Notes: a model not told the origin generated them from the sequence alone. Positions 52,684 to 61,571 are shown, numbered from the stretch's first letter. The stretch: 64,000 nt of DNA from Hoylesella marshii DSM 16973 = JCM 13450 (GCF_000146675.1 NZ_GL397214.1:888291-952290), one strand, 5' to 3'. Made by a program: numbers and translations.

Positions 52684-55503
52684 TTAATACCATTGAATGC
52701 TGTTGCTATAGCTGCTGCGCTTGTCGTATTTCAGTGCATCGGTGAGCGTGGCGGCATTGCAACGGAATGAGAAGTTATAAGAGGTGTAGGGTGCAAGGAC
52801 GACCGAGCAACTCATGTTGAAGCAATGGAGGTCGCGCGAGAGCGAGGCGGTGGTCATGGAAAGTTGGTGGGTCTCGAAGTCGTAGCCCGACGAGAAGCTG
52901 ATGTTCCATCCGTCGCTGATGCGTATGTTGCCGCTCATATTGAGTGTTTGGGTAAATTTATAAGGATAGCGCATGCGCTTGGTGTTGAAAGTGCCGGCGG
53001 TGTTTTCGCGCATGACGATACCGTAGCCAAAGGTGAGCGACCACGGGAGGGAGAACTTCATATAGCCGTCTTCATCGGTGTCGGCCTTTCCTTTTTCTGT
53101 TTTCTGCGCACCGGTCTGCCCTTTCACCATGTCTTCGTCTACGTTGCTTTCGCGTTTGGTGTCTACGCCTTCATCGTCGTCTTTCGCCTTGGTGTCTTGC
53201 TTATCGTCTTTTCCTCCGCCAAACCATTTCTTTATTTTCTCGGGGGTGAGGGTGAAAGAGATGTTTTGCGACGTGCCTTGGAAGCGCCCGAAGCGACCTT
53301 TTCCCCATTCGGTATGTGTGCCGATGAAGGGTTTTCCACTGCCGTCGAGTTCCCATGCGTAGGTGGCAAACACGGCGTTCATGCTAAACGTGTAGTTCTT
53401 CCACCATTTCAGGCGCAGGCGCATGCTGAGGTCACTCCACGGTCGGGTCTCGGCAGCCATATTGTATGACATGGCAGCTCCGATTTCGTCGATGATGCTG
53501 AGTTTGCGGAAGCCGGTGCTGTCTTTGTCTGAGCGTATTTTCATCTCGATGTTATCGCTGAGGTCGAACGAAATGCTTCCCGTCTTGCCTCTGCCCGGCA
53601 CGCCGAAGAGGGCATTCTGATAGGGGGAGTACGTTTCATAGGATACGTTGCCATGGGCGTCGGTCTTCTGATAGGTCTTATAATATCCATAGCGCGAGGC
53701 ACTGAAATCGGGGGCGTAGCTGAAATTCACCTGCGGCGTGAAGACATGGCGGATGGCCGTTATCTTGTCGCCGAAGAGTTTGCGGCTGGGCACGAAGAAG
53801 ACGTAGAACTTGGTGGAAACACCGAGACTGAGGTTCCAATTGTAGACGTTGTTGAATCCATATACCGTATCGTTCACCTCGCGTTGGGCAGTTGTATTCC
53901 ATGTTTTCATCACCTTGTTGGTGTACATGCGGTCGGTGAAGTTGAAAGACGGGTTGACGCTCAGGTAATTGAACAGGGTGAAGCTACCGCTGAGGGGCAC
54001 ATTGTGCTGCATACCGTTGCGCCAATCCTTGATGAGATTGGACTTGAAGAGGCGGTCTTCTTTCGTGGAGATGGAGTTGCTCAGCTGTCCTGTATAACTC
54101 AGGGCTATCTTTTCGTACCACCGCTCTTTGCCTACAGCATGACGGCGCTTAAAGGGATAGAAACGACTGATGGAGACGTTCAGGTCGGGCAAGGTCATGG
54201 CCACACTGGAGTCGCGCATGTTTTGCGACAAGTTAGTGGTGGCACTGATAGACATACCGATACTTGAGAGCGTGGTGCTCCAACTGACCGACGATGTGCG
54301 TGTGCTCTGTGTCAGCGAATAGGGATTATATAAGCTCGAAAGATTGTTGCGCTCGTAGCTGGTGGAGGCAAAGTTTACGCTGGCCGACAATGTGCTGAAA
54401 GGATTGGCTTTGGGGTCTTGCCGGTGATTCCATTGCAGTTTGAAACTCTCTGTGCGCATATAGTCGGGCAATCCTTTATCGCCCGTCTTCGTGTCTTGAT
54501 AGCTGAAATAGAAATTCCCCGAATAGCGGTACCGCTTCGTATAGTTGGTGGCTGCCGAGAGCCCCCACGAGCCTTTGGTATAAATCTCGCCTAAGAGTTT
54601 GAGGTCCCATTTGTCGCTCATGGCAAAGTAATAGCCGCCGTCGCGGAGATAGAATCCGCGGTCGCTTTCGTCGCCGTAGGTCGGCATGATGAAACCGCTG
54701 GAATATTTCTTGCTGAACGGAAAGAAACCATAAGGAATGGCCAAGGGCAAAGGCACATCGGCGACCACCAGATAGGCCGGCCCGAAAGCCACATCTTTAC
54801 CCGGGCGTACCTTGGCACGAGAAAGCGCGATGTAAAAGTCGGGATGTTCCTCGTCGCAAGTGGTATATCGGCCATGTTCTAAATACAGGTTGCCGTCGGC
54901 ATCGCGCTTGGCTTTCTCGCTGGAAAGGAATCCGTCTTGCTGCGCGGTATTAACGCTGTTGATAAATCCCTTCTTGGTTTTGAAGTTGAAAGCCATCGTG
55001 TCGCTGGTGTATTTGTCTTGTCCCATATTGAACACGGGCTGTCCGATGTATTTGCCGGCGGTGTCGTTGCGTCCCACGGCACGTACCATACTGCTATCAA
55101 GGCTCATGTATATCTTTTCGCTCTCGAGATTCATATCCTCGTACTTCACGCGCGAAGTACCAAACAGATGGGCGGTATTCGTATGAGCATCGTAAATCAG
55201 CGAATCATTGGCCGAATAGTTCACAGGAGCGTCAATGCCATTTTTCTTGCTGCGGTTGATGGAATCGAGCCTCACGGAATCGTCGATGGCTTTGTTGTGG
55301 TGGTAGATGGCCAATTGCATGGAGTCCATCTGCGTTGTGTCAAGGGATGCTTTCTCGGCGGTAGTGGACGCCGCAGAATCTTTCGACATCACAGTGTCGC
55401 GCCGTTCCGCATCCCTCTTCTTTAGAAAGGAAGAGGAATGAATACCCGCCATCACAAAGACAGCGACAAATAAAAGAAAACAAGTTAGCGACTTCGTTCT
55501 CAT
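52684..55503 (-). CDS. lptD: LPS-assembly protein LptD
   Basis: A 939-residue outer-membrane protein that inserts lipopolysaccharide into the outer leaflet. A signal or anchor segment (1-25) is followed by a Ser/Asp-rich spacer and an OstA/LptA-like beta-jellyroll (about 90-250: DSLIYDAHTNTAHLFG and YEDMNLESEKIYM). A long C-terminal beta barrel ends in an aromatic residue (SNSIQWY). A charged low-complexity insert of about 60 residues (near 735-795) is rich in Lys/Asp/Glu. The Bacteroidetes form is divergent from E. coli LptD. It partners functionally with lptG at 28178. Confidence 0.9.
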   Translation of the reverse strand: MRTKSLTCFLLFVAVFVMAGIHSSSFLKKRDAERRDTVMSKDSAASTTAEKASLDTTQMDSMQLAIYHHNKAIDDSVRLDSINRSKKNGIDAPVNYSANDSLIYDAHTNTAHLFGTSRVKYEDMNLESEKIYMSLDSSMVRAVGRNDTAGKYIGQPVFNMGQDKYTSDTMAFNFKTKKGFINSVNTAQQDGFLSSEKAKRDADGNLYLEHGRYTTCDEEHPDFYIALSRAKVRPGKDVAFGPAYLVVADVPLPLAIPYGFFPFSKKYSSGFIMPTYGDESDRGFYLRDGGYYFAMSDKWDLKLLGEIYTKGSWGLSAATNYTKRYRYSGNFYFSYQDTKTGDKGLPDYMRTESFKLQWNHRQDPKANPFSTLSASVNFASTSYERNNLSSLYNPYSLTQSTRTSSVSWSTTLSSIGMSISATTNLSQNMRDSSVAMTLPDLNVSISRFYPFKRRHAVGKERWYEKIALSYTGQLSNSISTKEDRLFKSNLIKDWRNGMQHNVPLSGSFTLFNYLSVNPSFNFTDRMYTNKVMKTWNTTAQREVNDTVYGFNNVYNWNLSLGVSTKFYVFFVPSRKLFGDKITAIRHVFTPQVNFSYAPDFSASRYGYYKTYQKTDAHGNVSYETYSPYQNALFGVPGRGKTGSISFDLSDNIEMKIRSDKDSTGFRKLSIIDEIGAAMSYNMAAETRPWSDLSMRLRLKWWKNYTFSMNAVFATYAWELDGSGKPFIGTHTEWGKGRFGRFQGTSQNISFTLTPEKIKKWFGGGKDDKQDTKAKDDDEGVDTKRESNVDEDMVKGQTGAQKTEKGKADTDEDGYMKFSLPWSLTFGYGIVMRENTAGTFNTKRMRYPYKFTQTLNMSGNIRISDGWNISFSSGYDFETHQLSMTTASLSRDLHCFNMSCSVVLAPYTSYNFSFRCNAATLTDALKYDKRSSYSNSIQWY

Positions 55504-55522
55504 TCTCGGGCGATATGAGCTG

Positions 55523-55530
55523 CAAAGGTA
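55523..55530 (-). promoter_or_regulatory. Promoter -7 box for lptD
   Basis: Minus-strand TACCTTTG, matching TAnnTTTG, 19 bases before the lptD ATG and just beyond the HD gene stop. Confidence 0.5.
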
Positions 55531-55555
55531 AGGAATAAATGGCTAAATGAGGTCT

Positions 55556-56107
55556 TTATTTTTCTATTTTAACGAATAGACGCTCCCACTCTTTAAACCG
55601 CGCTACACCCTCTTCACCGAACTTAGCAAGACTCCGTTCGGCTTGCTCCACCGTCTTTTTCTCGTCGAGGCGAGTCTTGGAGAAGAATTTGTCGGCATAG
55701 CAAATCAGTTGCTCTTCTATGGTCTCGGGCAAGAAATCCTGCTGCGGCAAGGGTAAGTTCTGCGAACGAATATCATGCAAAGAGAGGCCGGCACCGGTAT
55801 GCCGCTCGCACACCCGTGCATGGCGAGGCAAGCCTTCTGCTCTCAGCATCTCTGCTCCCTCACGCCCGTGACAGATGTAAGGCTGTGTTCCGAAACATTG
55901 AATACTCGGCGCATAACAGCGAATGATGCCTATATCGTGGAGCATTGCTGCTTCTTCTACAAACGTCGTGTCGACAGACAACTCCGGATGTGCCGCAGCA
56001 ATACAGAGTGCCCAATCGGCAACCGAGCGACTGTGCACCAGCAGTATATGCTTCAACTCGGTGTTCTCGGTATAATATCGATTGATAATTGCTTGATAAT
56101 CTACCAT
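55556..56107 (-). CDS. HD-domain phosphohydrolase
   Basis: A 183-residue metal-dependent phosphohydrolase of the HD superfamily. The first ligand His is in LLVHSRSVADWAL, the HD pair in AAMLHDIGI, and later ligands in ICHGREGAEML and CERHTGAG. It probably hydrolyses a nucleotide or small phosphate ester; the substrate is unknown. ATG 56107 is preferred to the upstream in-frame start, whose first ten residues are low in character. A promoter -7 box TAATTTTG lies at 56135-56142 on the minus strand. The stop is 52 bases from the lptD start. Confidence 0.85.
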   Translation of the reverse strand: MVDYQAIINRYYTENTELKHILLVHSRSVADWALCIAAAHPELSVDTTFVEEAAMLHDIGIIRCYAPSIQCFGTQPYICHGREGAEMLRAEGLPRHARVCERHTGAGLSLHDIRSQNLPLPQQDFLPETIEEQLICYADKFFSKTRLDEKKTVEQAERSLAKFGEEGVARFKEWERLFVKIEK

Positions 56108-56134
56108 TGTCTTTCCTTTTTCCTCTTGTGGCAG

Positions 56135-56142
56135 CAAAATTA
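56135..56142 (-). promoter_or_regulatory. Promoter -7 box for the HD gene
   Basis: Minus-strand TAATTTTG is an exact TAnnTTTG, 27 bases before ATG 56107. It falls within the upstream in-frame extension region and supports the shorter start. Confidence 0.5.
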
Positions 56143-56201
56143 ATCATCGGCATCTGCGCTTACTGACGGCCGGCCTTCTCTTTACGAAGCAATAGATGCA
56201 G

Positions 56202-56972
56202 TTATCGTTCGACGAAGCATATACGGCAGCGACACACCTCCGTCTCTGTCTTGTCGCAGAGGCTTATCTTAGTAATGCGAACATGGTATTCGTTCTCTCC
56301 TGCCTGTGCACAATAGAATTGAAGCCGGTCGCCGAAATAACTCTCTGCCACGTAAGCGATGTCGAAGCGGCGCAAAGCATATCGGGAGTAGAAGTCTATG
56401 TCGAACAGGTCGAGTACATGGTCGATATACTTGATGCTGTTGATATGTCCGTTTACGTCTACATCGCTGTAGCGCGTTTCGAGGGTATGTGCAAGAGGCT
56501 CATCGCCCGTCATCTTCACCCGCGATGCTCTCTCTATGGGGCATTCACGCTCGGTCTCCACATACTGCGTTATCAATCCGTCTCGTATCTTGAAAATGTC
56601 GGCCGGCTGCCTCGTGTCCGTGTCTATCATCGCCCAGACACTTCGCCCATAGCCATACACGTAGCCGTCGGTGCGACTGATGGCAAAGTTGCGACTCGTG
56701 AAATAACGCATGGCGCTCTCCACCCATGTCTCCACGGTGAAGCGGTCGTAGGCACGTGGCATGTCGGTCATCTCTACCGCTAAACGCGAGAGTACCCATG
56801 TCTTGTGGATGGGGTTGAGGTCGGTCATTCCGTACCCCCGTTCATTGGAGTGGAAGTCGGCGGCATTCAATAGATGATTCCCCAGATGCCCCATTTGTAA
56901 CCGCAGTGAAAAGTCGCAGTGAAACGGTTCGGCCAGATACTCGTAACAGCCTGTTTTGCTAAGTATTCCCAT
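56202..56972 (-). CDS. Acyl-ACP thioesterase
   Basis: A 256-residue protein with two tandem hotdog folds, the FatA/FatB-like bacterial acyl-ACP thioesterase family that releases fatty acids from acyl carrier protein. The first fold has GHLGNHLLNAA and RLAVEM; the second carries the catalytic-type YSDVDVNGHINSIKYIDHVLD with Asn and His. It is typical of Bacteroidetes and may set fatty-acid chain length. A -7 box TACCTTTG lies at 56995-57002 on the minus strand. A long repeat-bearing gap lies upstream. Confidence 0.87.
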   Translation of the reverse strand: MGILSKTGCYEYLAEPFHCDFSLRLQMGHLGNHLLNAADFHSNERGYGMTDLNPIHKTWVLSRLAVEMTDMPRAYDRFTVETWVESAMRYFTSRNFAISRTDGYVYGYGRSVWAMIDTDTRQPADIFKIRDGLITQYVETERECPIERASRVKMTGDEPLAHTLETRYSDVDVNGHINSIKYIDHVLDLFDIDFYSRYALRRFDIAYVAESYFGDRLQFYCAQAGENEYHVRITKISLCDKTETEVCRCRICFVER

Positions 56973-56994
56973 GATTATTTCTTGTATTATGCGC

Positions 56995-57002
56995 CAAAGG
57001 TA
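56995..57002 (-). promoter_or_regulatory. Promoter -7 box for the thioesterase gene
   Basis: Minus-strand TACCTTTG matches TAnnTTTG, 22 bases before the ATG at 56972. Confidence 0.5.
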
Positions 57003-57229
57003 CGAAAAATGAAGATGGCTGCCAAACGTTGAACTTAAATTCTCTGAATCTGCACGCTGCTCATCTCCATTTGGTCATTAGCAACTCATCAAGAGAGAAA
57101 GGCCTATGCCCGATAACGGACATGTTTGCTTATCCCGAACCCGCATACTTGATAGAAGACTTATCTCAGTTAGATAATCAAGTCGACGAAACATGGTTTA
57201 TCATCGTCTTTACAATAGGCAATATAATT

Positions 57230-57317
57230 TTCCTACTTAGTGGGAAATATTTCTCTCTAAGTAGGGAAATTCGTCTCTCTAAGTAGGGAAATATTTCCCA
57301 CTAAGTAGGGAAATTAA
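57230..57317. repeat. 22-bp tandem repeat array, four units
   Basis: Units start at 57230, 57252, 57274 and 57296, exactly 22 bases apart, with AAGTAGGGAAAT shared by the last three. The first unit reads CTACTTAGTGGGAAAT, an inverted-core version. The fourth holds the dyad TTTCCC/GGGAAA. It lies about 100 bases from a MITE-like element. Confidence 0.8.
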
Positions 57318-57416
57318 TACTCCTTATATCTCGTGAGGTTAAATCCTATTGTAAAGGCAGTTGTCCTCTAACTATCCTGCGACCTATCTTTAACCCGAAT
57401 CGGTTGATGAGAGCCT

Positions 57417-57621
57417 GTATATATGCGAGAGTTTGGGATAAGGTTATCCGGACTGTAAGCCTCAAAGGGGCGACAGACCATAAGCAGGGGGATAACTCCT
57501 GATAAATATGTGTAAAAAGATGAACCCCCGTAAGAGGTGACAGAGGATGGAGGATTAGTGTTCTATCACCTCTTGGGGGCTATTAGGATAAAAAATCTCT
57601 TATCCCGAATCGCGTATGTAT
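57417..57621. mobile_element. MITE-like element, copy 1, with 8-bp target repeats
   Basis: A 189-bp core (57425-57613) has inverted ends: left GCGAGAGTTTGGGATAAG, right (reverse complement) GCGATTCGGGATAAG. It is flanked by GTATATAT (57417-57424) and GTATGTAT (57614-57621), 7 of 8 matching as a target duplication. Inside are GGATAA-GG-TTATCC and a strong stem CCCCC/GGGGG plus AAGAGGTGA/TCACCTCTT (57525-57579). It has no coding capacity. Shared internal blocks with the copy at 60288 include GGACTGTAAGCC and CTATTAG. Confidence 0.75.
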
Positions 57622-57652
57622 TGATATGAATTACCTTTTTTCCTTTGCTTCC

Positions 57653-59698
57653 TTACCCCACACGGCTGCCGGGCTTTACGGGGCGGGTGAGCGTTGTGAC
57701 GCTGAGTGCGCCGTCGAAGTTCTCTGCCGAGAGAATCATGCCCTGACTCTCAATGCCCATGAGTTGTCGGGGAGCGAGGTTTGCAATGAAACAAACGTCT
57801 TTTCCTATCAGCTCCTCGGGCTCATAGTGCTTGGCTATTCCGCTGACGATAGTACGATCCGTGCCGCTTCCGTCGTCGATGATGAACTTCAGTAGTTTAT
57901 TGGCTTTCTTCACTTTCTCGCAATGCTTGATATGTCCCACGCGGATGTCGAGCTTTTCAAAGTCGGAGAAGTCTATCACCGGTTTGATGGGCTCGGACTT
58001 GTAATCGGCCGCTTCGTTGGCCTTTTTCGTATCTTCGAGCTTTTGCAGCTGGTGTTCTATCACGCTGTCTTCTATCTTCTCGAAAAGCAAGGCGGGAGTT
58101 CCCAACTGATGACCAGCCTTTAGCAGGTCTTTCTCTCCCAGCTTGTCCCACCCGAAATGTTCTGCATGGAGCATCTCGCGCAATGTTTTGCTGCTGAAAG
58201 GAAGGAACGGTTCAAAGACGATAGACAGATTTGCCACGAGTTGCAGAGAGACATGGAGAATGGTTTCGACGCGCTTCATGTCGTCTTTAGCTACCTTCCA
58301 CGGCTCGCAGTCCGTGATATATTTATTGCCGATACGAGCCAGATTCATGGCTTCTTTTTGGGCATCGCGGAACTTGAAGACATTGAGTAATCCCTCTACT
58401 TTCTGCTTGACAGTTTTCAATTCATCGAGGGTTTGGCAATCGATGTCCGTCAGTTCGCCACATGCGGGCACAACTCCATTGAAATACTTTTGGGTGAGCT
58501 GCAACGCACGGTTCACGAAGTTGCCATATACAGCTACGAGTTCGTTGTTGTTACGTTCCTGAAAATCCTTCCACGTAAAGTTGTTATCCTTGGTTTCGGG
58601 GGCATTGGCTGTCAGCACATAGCGCAACACATCTTGTTTGCCTGGAAATTCTTCGAGGTATTCATGCAACCATACCGCCCAATTCTTCGAGGTGGAAATC
58701 TTGTCGTCTTCTAAATTCAGGAACTCATTAGCGGGCACGTTTTCGGGCAGGATGTAGCCTCCATGCGCTTTTAGCATAACAGGGAACACGATGCAGTGGA
58801 ACACGATATTGTCTTTACCAATGAAGTGAATAAGGCGCGTTTCCGGGTCTTTCCACCACTTCTCCCACGAATCGGGATAGAGTTCCTTGGTATTCGAGAT
58901 GTAACCGATGGGAGCATCAAACCATACGTAGAGCACCTTGCCCTCTGCACCCTCCACCGGCACGGGAATTCCCCAGTCGAGGTCGCGGGTCATGGCACGG
59001 GGCTGCAGGTCTAAGTCGAGCCAACTCTTACACTGCCCATACACATTGGAACGCCACTCTTTATGGTCTTCGAGAATCCAAGTCCTCAACCATTCCTGAT
59101 AGTCATTGAGAGGCAGATACCAGTTCTTGGTATCTTTCATGACCGGCTTCGAACCACTGATGGTGCTCTTCGGGTTAATAAGCTCGGTCGGGTCAAGGTC
59201 GCTGCCGCATTTCTCGCACTGGTCTCCATATGCACCTTGGTGATGACAATGAGGACACTCGCCCGTGATATAGCGGTCGGCCAAGAATTGATGTGCTTCT
59301 TCATCGTAATATTGCCGCGAAGTCTTCTCCATCAGCTTGCCGTCGTCGTACAACTTGCGGAAGAAGTCAGACGCAAAACGGTTGTGCGTTTCCGAGGTGG
59401 TACGGCTGTAAATATCGAAACTGATACCGAAATCTTCAAAACTCTTCTTTATCAGCGTATGGTAACGGTCTACCACATCTTGCGGCGTGATTCCTTCCTT
59501 TCGGGCACGTATGGTGATAGGTACACCATGTTCATCAGAGCCACAGATAAAGGCCACCTCTTCGCCTTTCAGTCTCAGATAGCGCGCATATATATCCGAA
59601 GGGATGTACACGCCCGCCAGATGTCCGATGTGAACGCCGCCATTGGCGTAGGGAAGTGCGGCCGTGATAGTGGTTCTCTTATATTTCTTGTCTTCCAT
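57653..59698 (-). CDS. metG: Methionyl-tRNA synthetase
   Basis: A 681-residue class I synthetase. It has the HIGH signature in [12 protein letters not shown], zinc-binding [18 protein letters not shown], and the KMSKS position reading KISTS in [14 protein letters not shown]. An anticodon-binding helical domain follows, then a C-terminal EMAPII/tRNA-binding domain (about 570-681: [11 protein letters not shown] and [16 protein letters not shown]). ATG 59698 is used; the frame runs upstream to 59797 without family similarity. A -7 box TACCTTTG at 59729-59736 on the minus strand lies 31 bases upstream. Confidence 0.96.
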   Translation of the reverse strand: MEDKKYKRTTITAALPYANGGVHIGHLAGVYIPSDIYARYLRLKGEEVAFICGSDEHGVPITIRARKEGITPQDVVDRYHTLIKKSFEDFGISFDIYSRTTSETHNRFASDFFRKLYDDGKLMEKTSRQYYDEEAHQFLADRYITGECPHCHHQGAYGDQCEKCGSDLDPTELINPKSTISGSKPVMKDTKNWYLPLNDYQEWLRTWILEDHKEWRSNVYGQCKSWLDLDLQPRAMTRDLDWGIPVPVEGAEGKVLYVWFDAPIGYISNTKELYPDSWEKWWKDPETRLIHFIGKDNIVFHCIVFPVMLKAHGGYILPENVPANEFLNLEDDKISTSKNWAVWLHEYLEEFPGKQDVLRYVLTANAPETKDNNFTWKDFQERNNNELVAVYGNFVNRALQLTQKYFNGVVPACGELTDIDCQTLDELKTVKQKVEGLLNVFKFRDAQKEAMNLARIGNKYITDCEPWKVAKDDMKRVETILHVSLQLVANLSIVFEPFLPFSSKTLREMLHAEHFGWDKLGEKDLLKAGHQLGTPALLFEKIEDSVIEHQLQKLEDTKKANEAADYKSEPIKPVIDFSDFEKLDIRVGHIKHCEKVKKANKLLKFIIDDGSGTDRTIVSGIAKHYEPEELIGKDVCFIANLAPRQLMGIESQGMILSAENFDGALSVTTLTRPVKPGSRVG

Positions 59699-59728
59699 TC
59701 TTTGCTTAATATGATAATGTTTTGGCTG

Positions 59729-59736
59729 CAAAGGTA
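59729..59736 (-). promoter_or_regulatory. Promoter -7 box for metG
   Basis: Minus-strand TACCTTTG, with a TTTG at 22 bases spacing (59759-59762), slightly long. It lies inside the frame upstream of 59698 and supports that start. Confidence 0.5.
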
Positions 59737-59922
59737 CTACTTTTTTATGGATGCAACACAAAGAGCTGCAATTTCTTTCGCATAAGGATTCCCACACAAA
59801 CAGACGCGAAGCCGTTACCGGAGTTATCAGCCCGTATTTGCTAACCGCAATATCAACAGGCTGTTATCCGTATTGATTTATATCAAGAAAGTATCCTTTT
59901 GAGAGAGAAAGGCGATTGATTC

Positions 59923-59954
59923 CTTGGCGCAATAGAAAAACAGGCGTACTTTTG
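59923..59954 (+). promoter_or_regulatory. Promoter of the candidate small RNA
   Basis: CTTG (59923-59926), exactly 20 bases, TACTTTTG (59947-59954). No coding frame starts downstream; a terminator follows about 290 bases later. Confidence 0.65.
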
Positions 59955-59960
59955 CGGACG

Positions 59961-60247
59961 AAATATACAACGGTTGAAGATTAACATTCATAGCAATTGA
60001 CATTCAGTAGGATTAGTTGAAGGTAGAAGATTGCATTTCAGAGGTAACGAATAGGTAATTAGAAAAGGTAAAATTAAAATAAAGATTGTAAAACAGGCTC
60101 AATAGGTTCTATATATAGGTAAGAGTTGCCGAGAGGCAAAGATTGATGAAGGTTAAGTTCTTATACTATTACAAAGAATGCTATTATTAAAATGTTGAAA
60201 GAAATTGTTGATAACAGCTCTCGAGAGATTCTCGGGGGCTGTTTTTA
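59961..60247 (+). ncRNA. Candidate structured small RNA, possibly 6S-type
   Basis: A roughly 285-nt unit with a promoter at 59923-59954, no plausible open frame, and an intrinsic terminator at 60213-60247. The ends can pair: CAACGGTT (59968-59975) with AATTGTTG (60203-60210). Inside is TTGCC-GAGA-GGCAA (60126-60139), a hairpin with a GNRA tetraloop. The combination of Bacteroidetes promoter, terminator and closing stem resembles the Bacteroidales-1 (6S-like) RNAs in outline, but I cannot confirm it from memory of the consensus. The 5' end is inferred. Confidence 0.55.
60213..60247 (+). terminator. Intrinsic terminator of the candidate small RNA
   Basis: AACAGC and CGAG pair with CTCG and GCTGTT, with two G-T type positions between, around AGATT, followed by a T-run. 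Confidence 0.75.
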
Positions 60248-60279
60248 TATTGACACTCGCCAATAGAAAGGGAGGTGTC

Positions 60280-60612
60280 TACCTTTACGTGAGTTCGGGA
60301 TAAGGCTATCGGACTGTAAGCCCCGACGGAGCTTACCCGCATCCCCGAGGAGAGAGGACACCGAAGAGCAAAGTGACCGCACGCTTGGAGGTAGAATGAT
60401 AAAAAATACCAGAGTGCGGCACTCTGAAGATTAAAAGTTAAAGGAAGTATAGGAGTGCGGCACTCTGAAGCTAAAAAGTTAAAGGAAGTGTGGGAGTACG
60501 GCACTCTGAAGCATAAACGTAAAAATACGTGAGTTCGGAATAAGGTTGCCGGACTGTCGCCTCTTTGGGACTATTAGATAAGATTCTCTTATCCCGAATT
60601 CGCGTACCTTTA
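60280..60612. mobile_element. MITE-like element, copy 2, with a perfect 8-bp target duplication
   Basis: The core 60288-60604 begins CGTGAGTTCGGGATAAGG and ends with CTTATCCCGAATTCGCG, inverted ends matching at 15 of 17 positions. It is flanked on both sides by TACCTTTA (60280-60287 and 60605-60612). It contains three 41-bp repeat units (60411 on) and a second left-end copy at 60528. Internal blocks match copy 1 at 57425. No transposase gene is present, so it is non-autonomous. Confidence 0.8.
60411..60533. repeat. 41-bp tandem repeats inside the MITE-like element
   Basis: Units start at 60411, 60452 and 60493, exactly 41 bases apart. Each carries GAGTGC-G-GCACTC (third unit GAGTAC) with an A-rich spacer. 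The CGGCACTCTGNAAG core is shared with array A at 52111, linking the two loci. Confidence 0.85.
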
Positions 60613-60728
60613 GTACGTGATTTCTTCTACCACAGAAGATGTGTGCTTCATATTTTGTCCTTGTCTTATCTACCTTTTCCAACAGGTTTGCATCCGACAT
60701 TTCAGATGCCCCTTCCCCTACACCCTTA

Positions 60729-61571
60729 TTATATATGTGCCTGCAATTCTCCGTTCTTGCAGACTGCGACATCGCGCAATTGCCGTAGTTCGGCCTCCAC
60801 AAGGTTAGTGAGTTCTACGAATTGTGGGATAGAGAGTTGTTCCGGTCGGCGGGTCATGATATCTCGGTCATAGAAAGCAGGTGAGGCGGGTATCGAGGAA
60901 AAGATTTGCCGCAGGCTTACGCGCAACATCTTACGCCGCTGTCCGAACACCGCTTTCACAATCCTGCGGAAGAGCCGTTCGTCACAGCCCAAGTCGGTAA
61001 CACCGTTGCGAGTCATGCGGATGACGGCACTTTTCACCTTGGGTGGAGGATTAAACACCGTTTCGTCTACCGTGAAGAGGTATTCCACATCATACCACGC
61101 CTGCATCAGTACGCTCAGTATGCCGTAAGTTTTATTGCCTTCTGTAGCTGCCATGCGGAGTGCTACCTCACGCTGTATCATACCCGTACAACAAGGTATG
61201 AGATCTTTGTTGTCGAGCATCTTGAAGAATATCTGCGATGAAATATCATACGGATAGTTGCCGGTAAGCACAAAGGGCTGTCCGTTAAACACTTTCTGCA
61301 GGTTCATACGCAGAAAGTCTTCCCGCAAAATGTCGTCGTGCATCAACGGAAAATGCTTATGCAGGTAGGTAGCTGCCTCTCTGTCTATCTCCACGACGCG
61401 TACCTGACGCTCCTTGGTTACGAGAAACTGCGTGAGCATGCCCATACCCGGGCCTACCTCAAGTATGGGGAGTCGAGGACAAGCATCCACCGTGTCGGCA
61501 ATGCGTCTTGCAATATCGAGGTCTGTCAGGAAGTGTTGTCCGAGATGTTTCTTGGGTCTTACCGATTTCAT
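60729..61571 (-). CDS. rsmA: 16S rRNA dimethyltransferase RsmA (KsgA)
   Basis: A 280-residue methyltransferase that dimethylates A1518 and A1519 of 16S rRNA late in 30S assembly. The N terminus KKHLGQHFL is diagnostic. Motif I is LEVGPGMGMLT, the acidic ligand is in VVEIDREA, and the catalytic motif reads NYPYDIS in place of the common NLPY. The C-terminal helical domain has FGQRRKMLR. ATG 61571 is used because the promoter lies just upstream and the longer frame is unrelated to the family. Confidence 0.95.
   Translation of the reverse strand: MKSVRPKKHLGQHFLTDLDIARRIADTVDACPRLPILEVGPGMGMLTQFLVTKERQVRVVEIDREAATYLHKHFPLMHDDILREDFLRMNLQKVFNGQPFVLTGNYPYDISSQIFFKMLDNKDLIPCCTGMIQREVALRMAATEGNKTYGILSVLMQAWYDVEYLFTVDETVFNPPPKVKSAVIRMTRNGVTDLGCDERLFRRIVKAVFGQRRKMLRVSLRQIFSSIPASPAFYDRDIMTRRPEQLSIPQFVELTNLVEAELRQLRDVAVCKNGELQAHI

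Larger units (their letters stand above)
57003..57652. other. Gap with a 22-bp array and a MITE-like element
   Basis: 650 bases between the thioesterase promoter and the metG stop. The 22-bp array (57230-57317) and the mobile-element candidate (57417-57621) are listed separately. Bases 57003-57229 and 57318-57416 show no gene; the open frames there are not supported. No clear metG terminator was found outside the element hairpins. Confidence 0.5.

Noticed and set aside
57029..57286. 85-residue open frame upstream of the thioesterase
   Set aside because: It runs into the 22-bp array, has no family, and lies in a region of repeats and the thioesterase promoter.
59815..59870. TTATC-containing stretch as a DnaA box cluster near metG
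   Set aside because: Only partial matches to the DnaA consensus, no cluster, and no dnaA or dnaN nearby.
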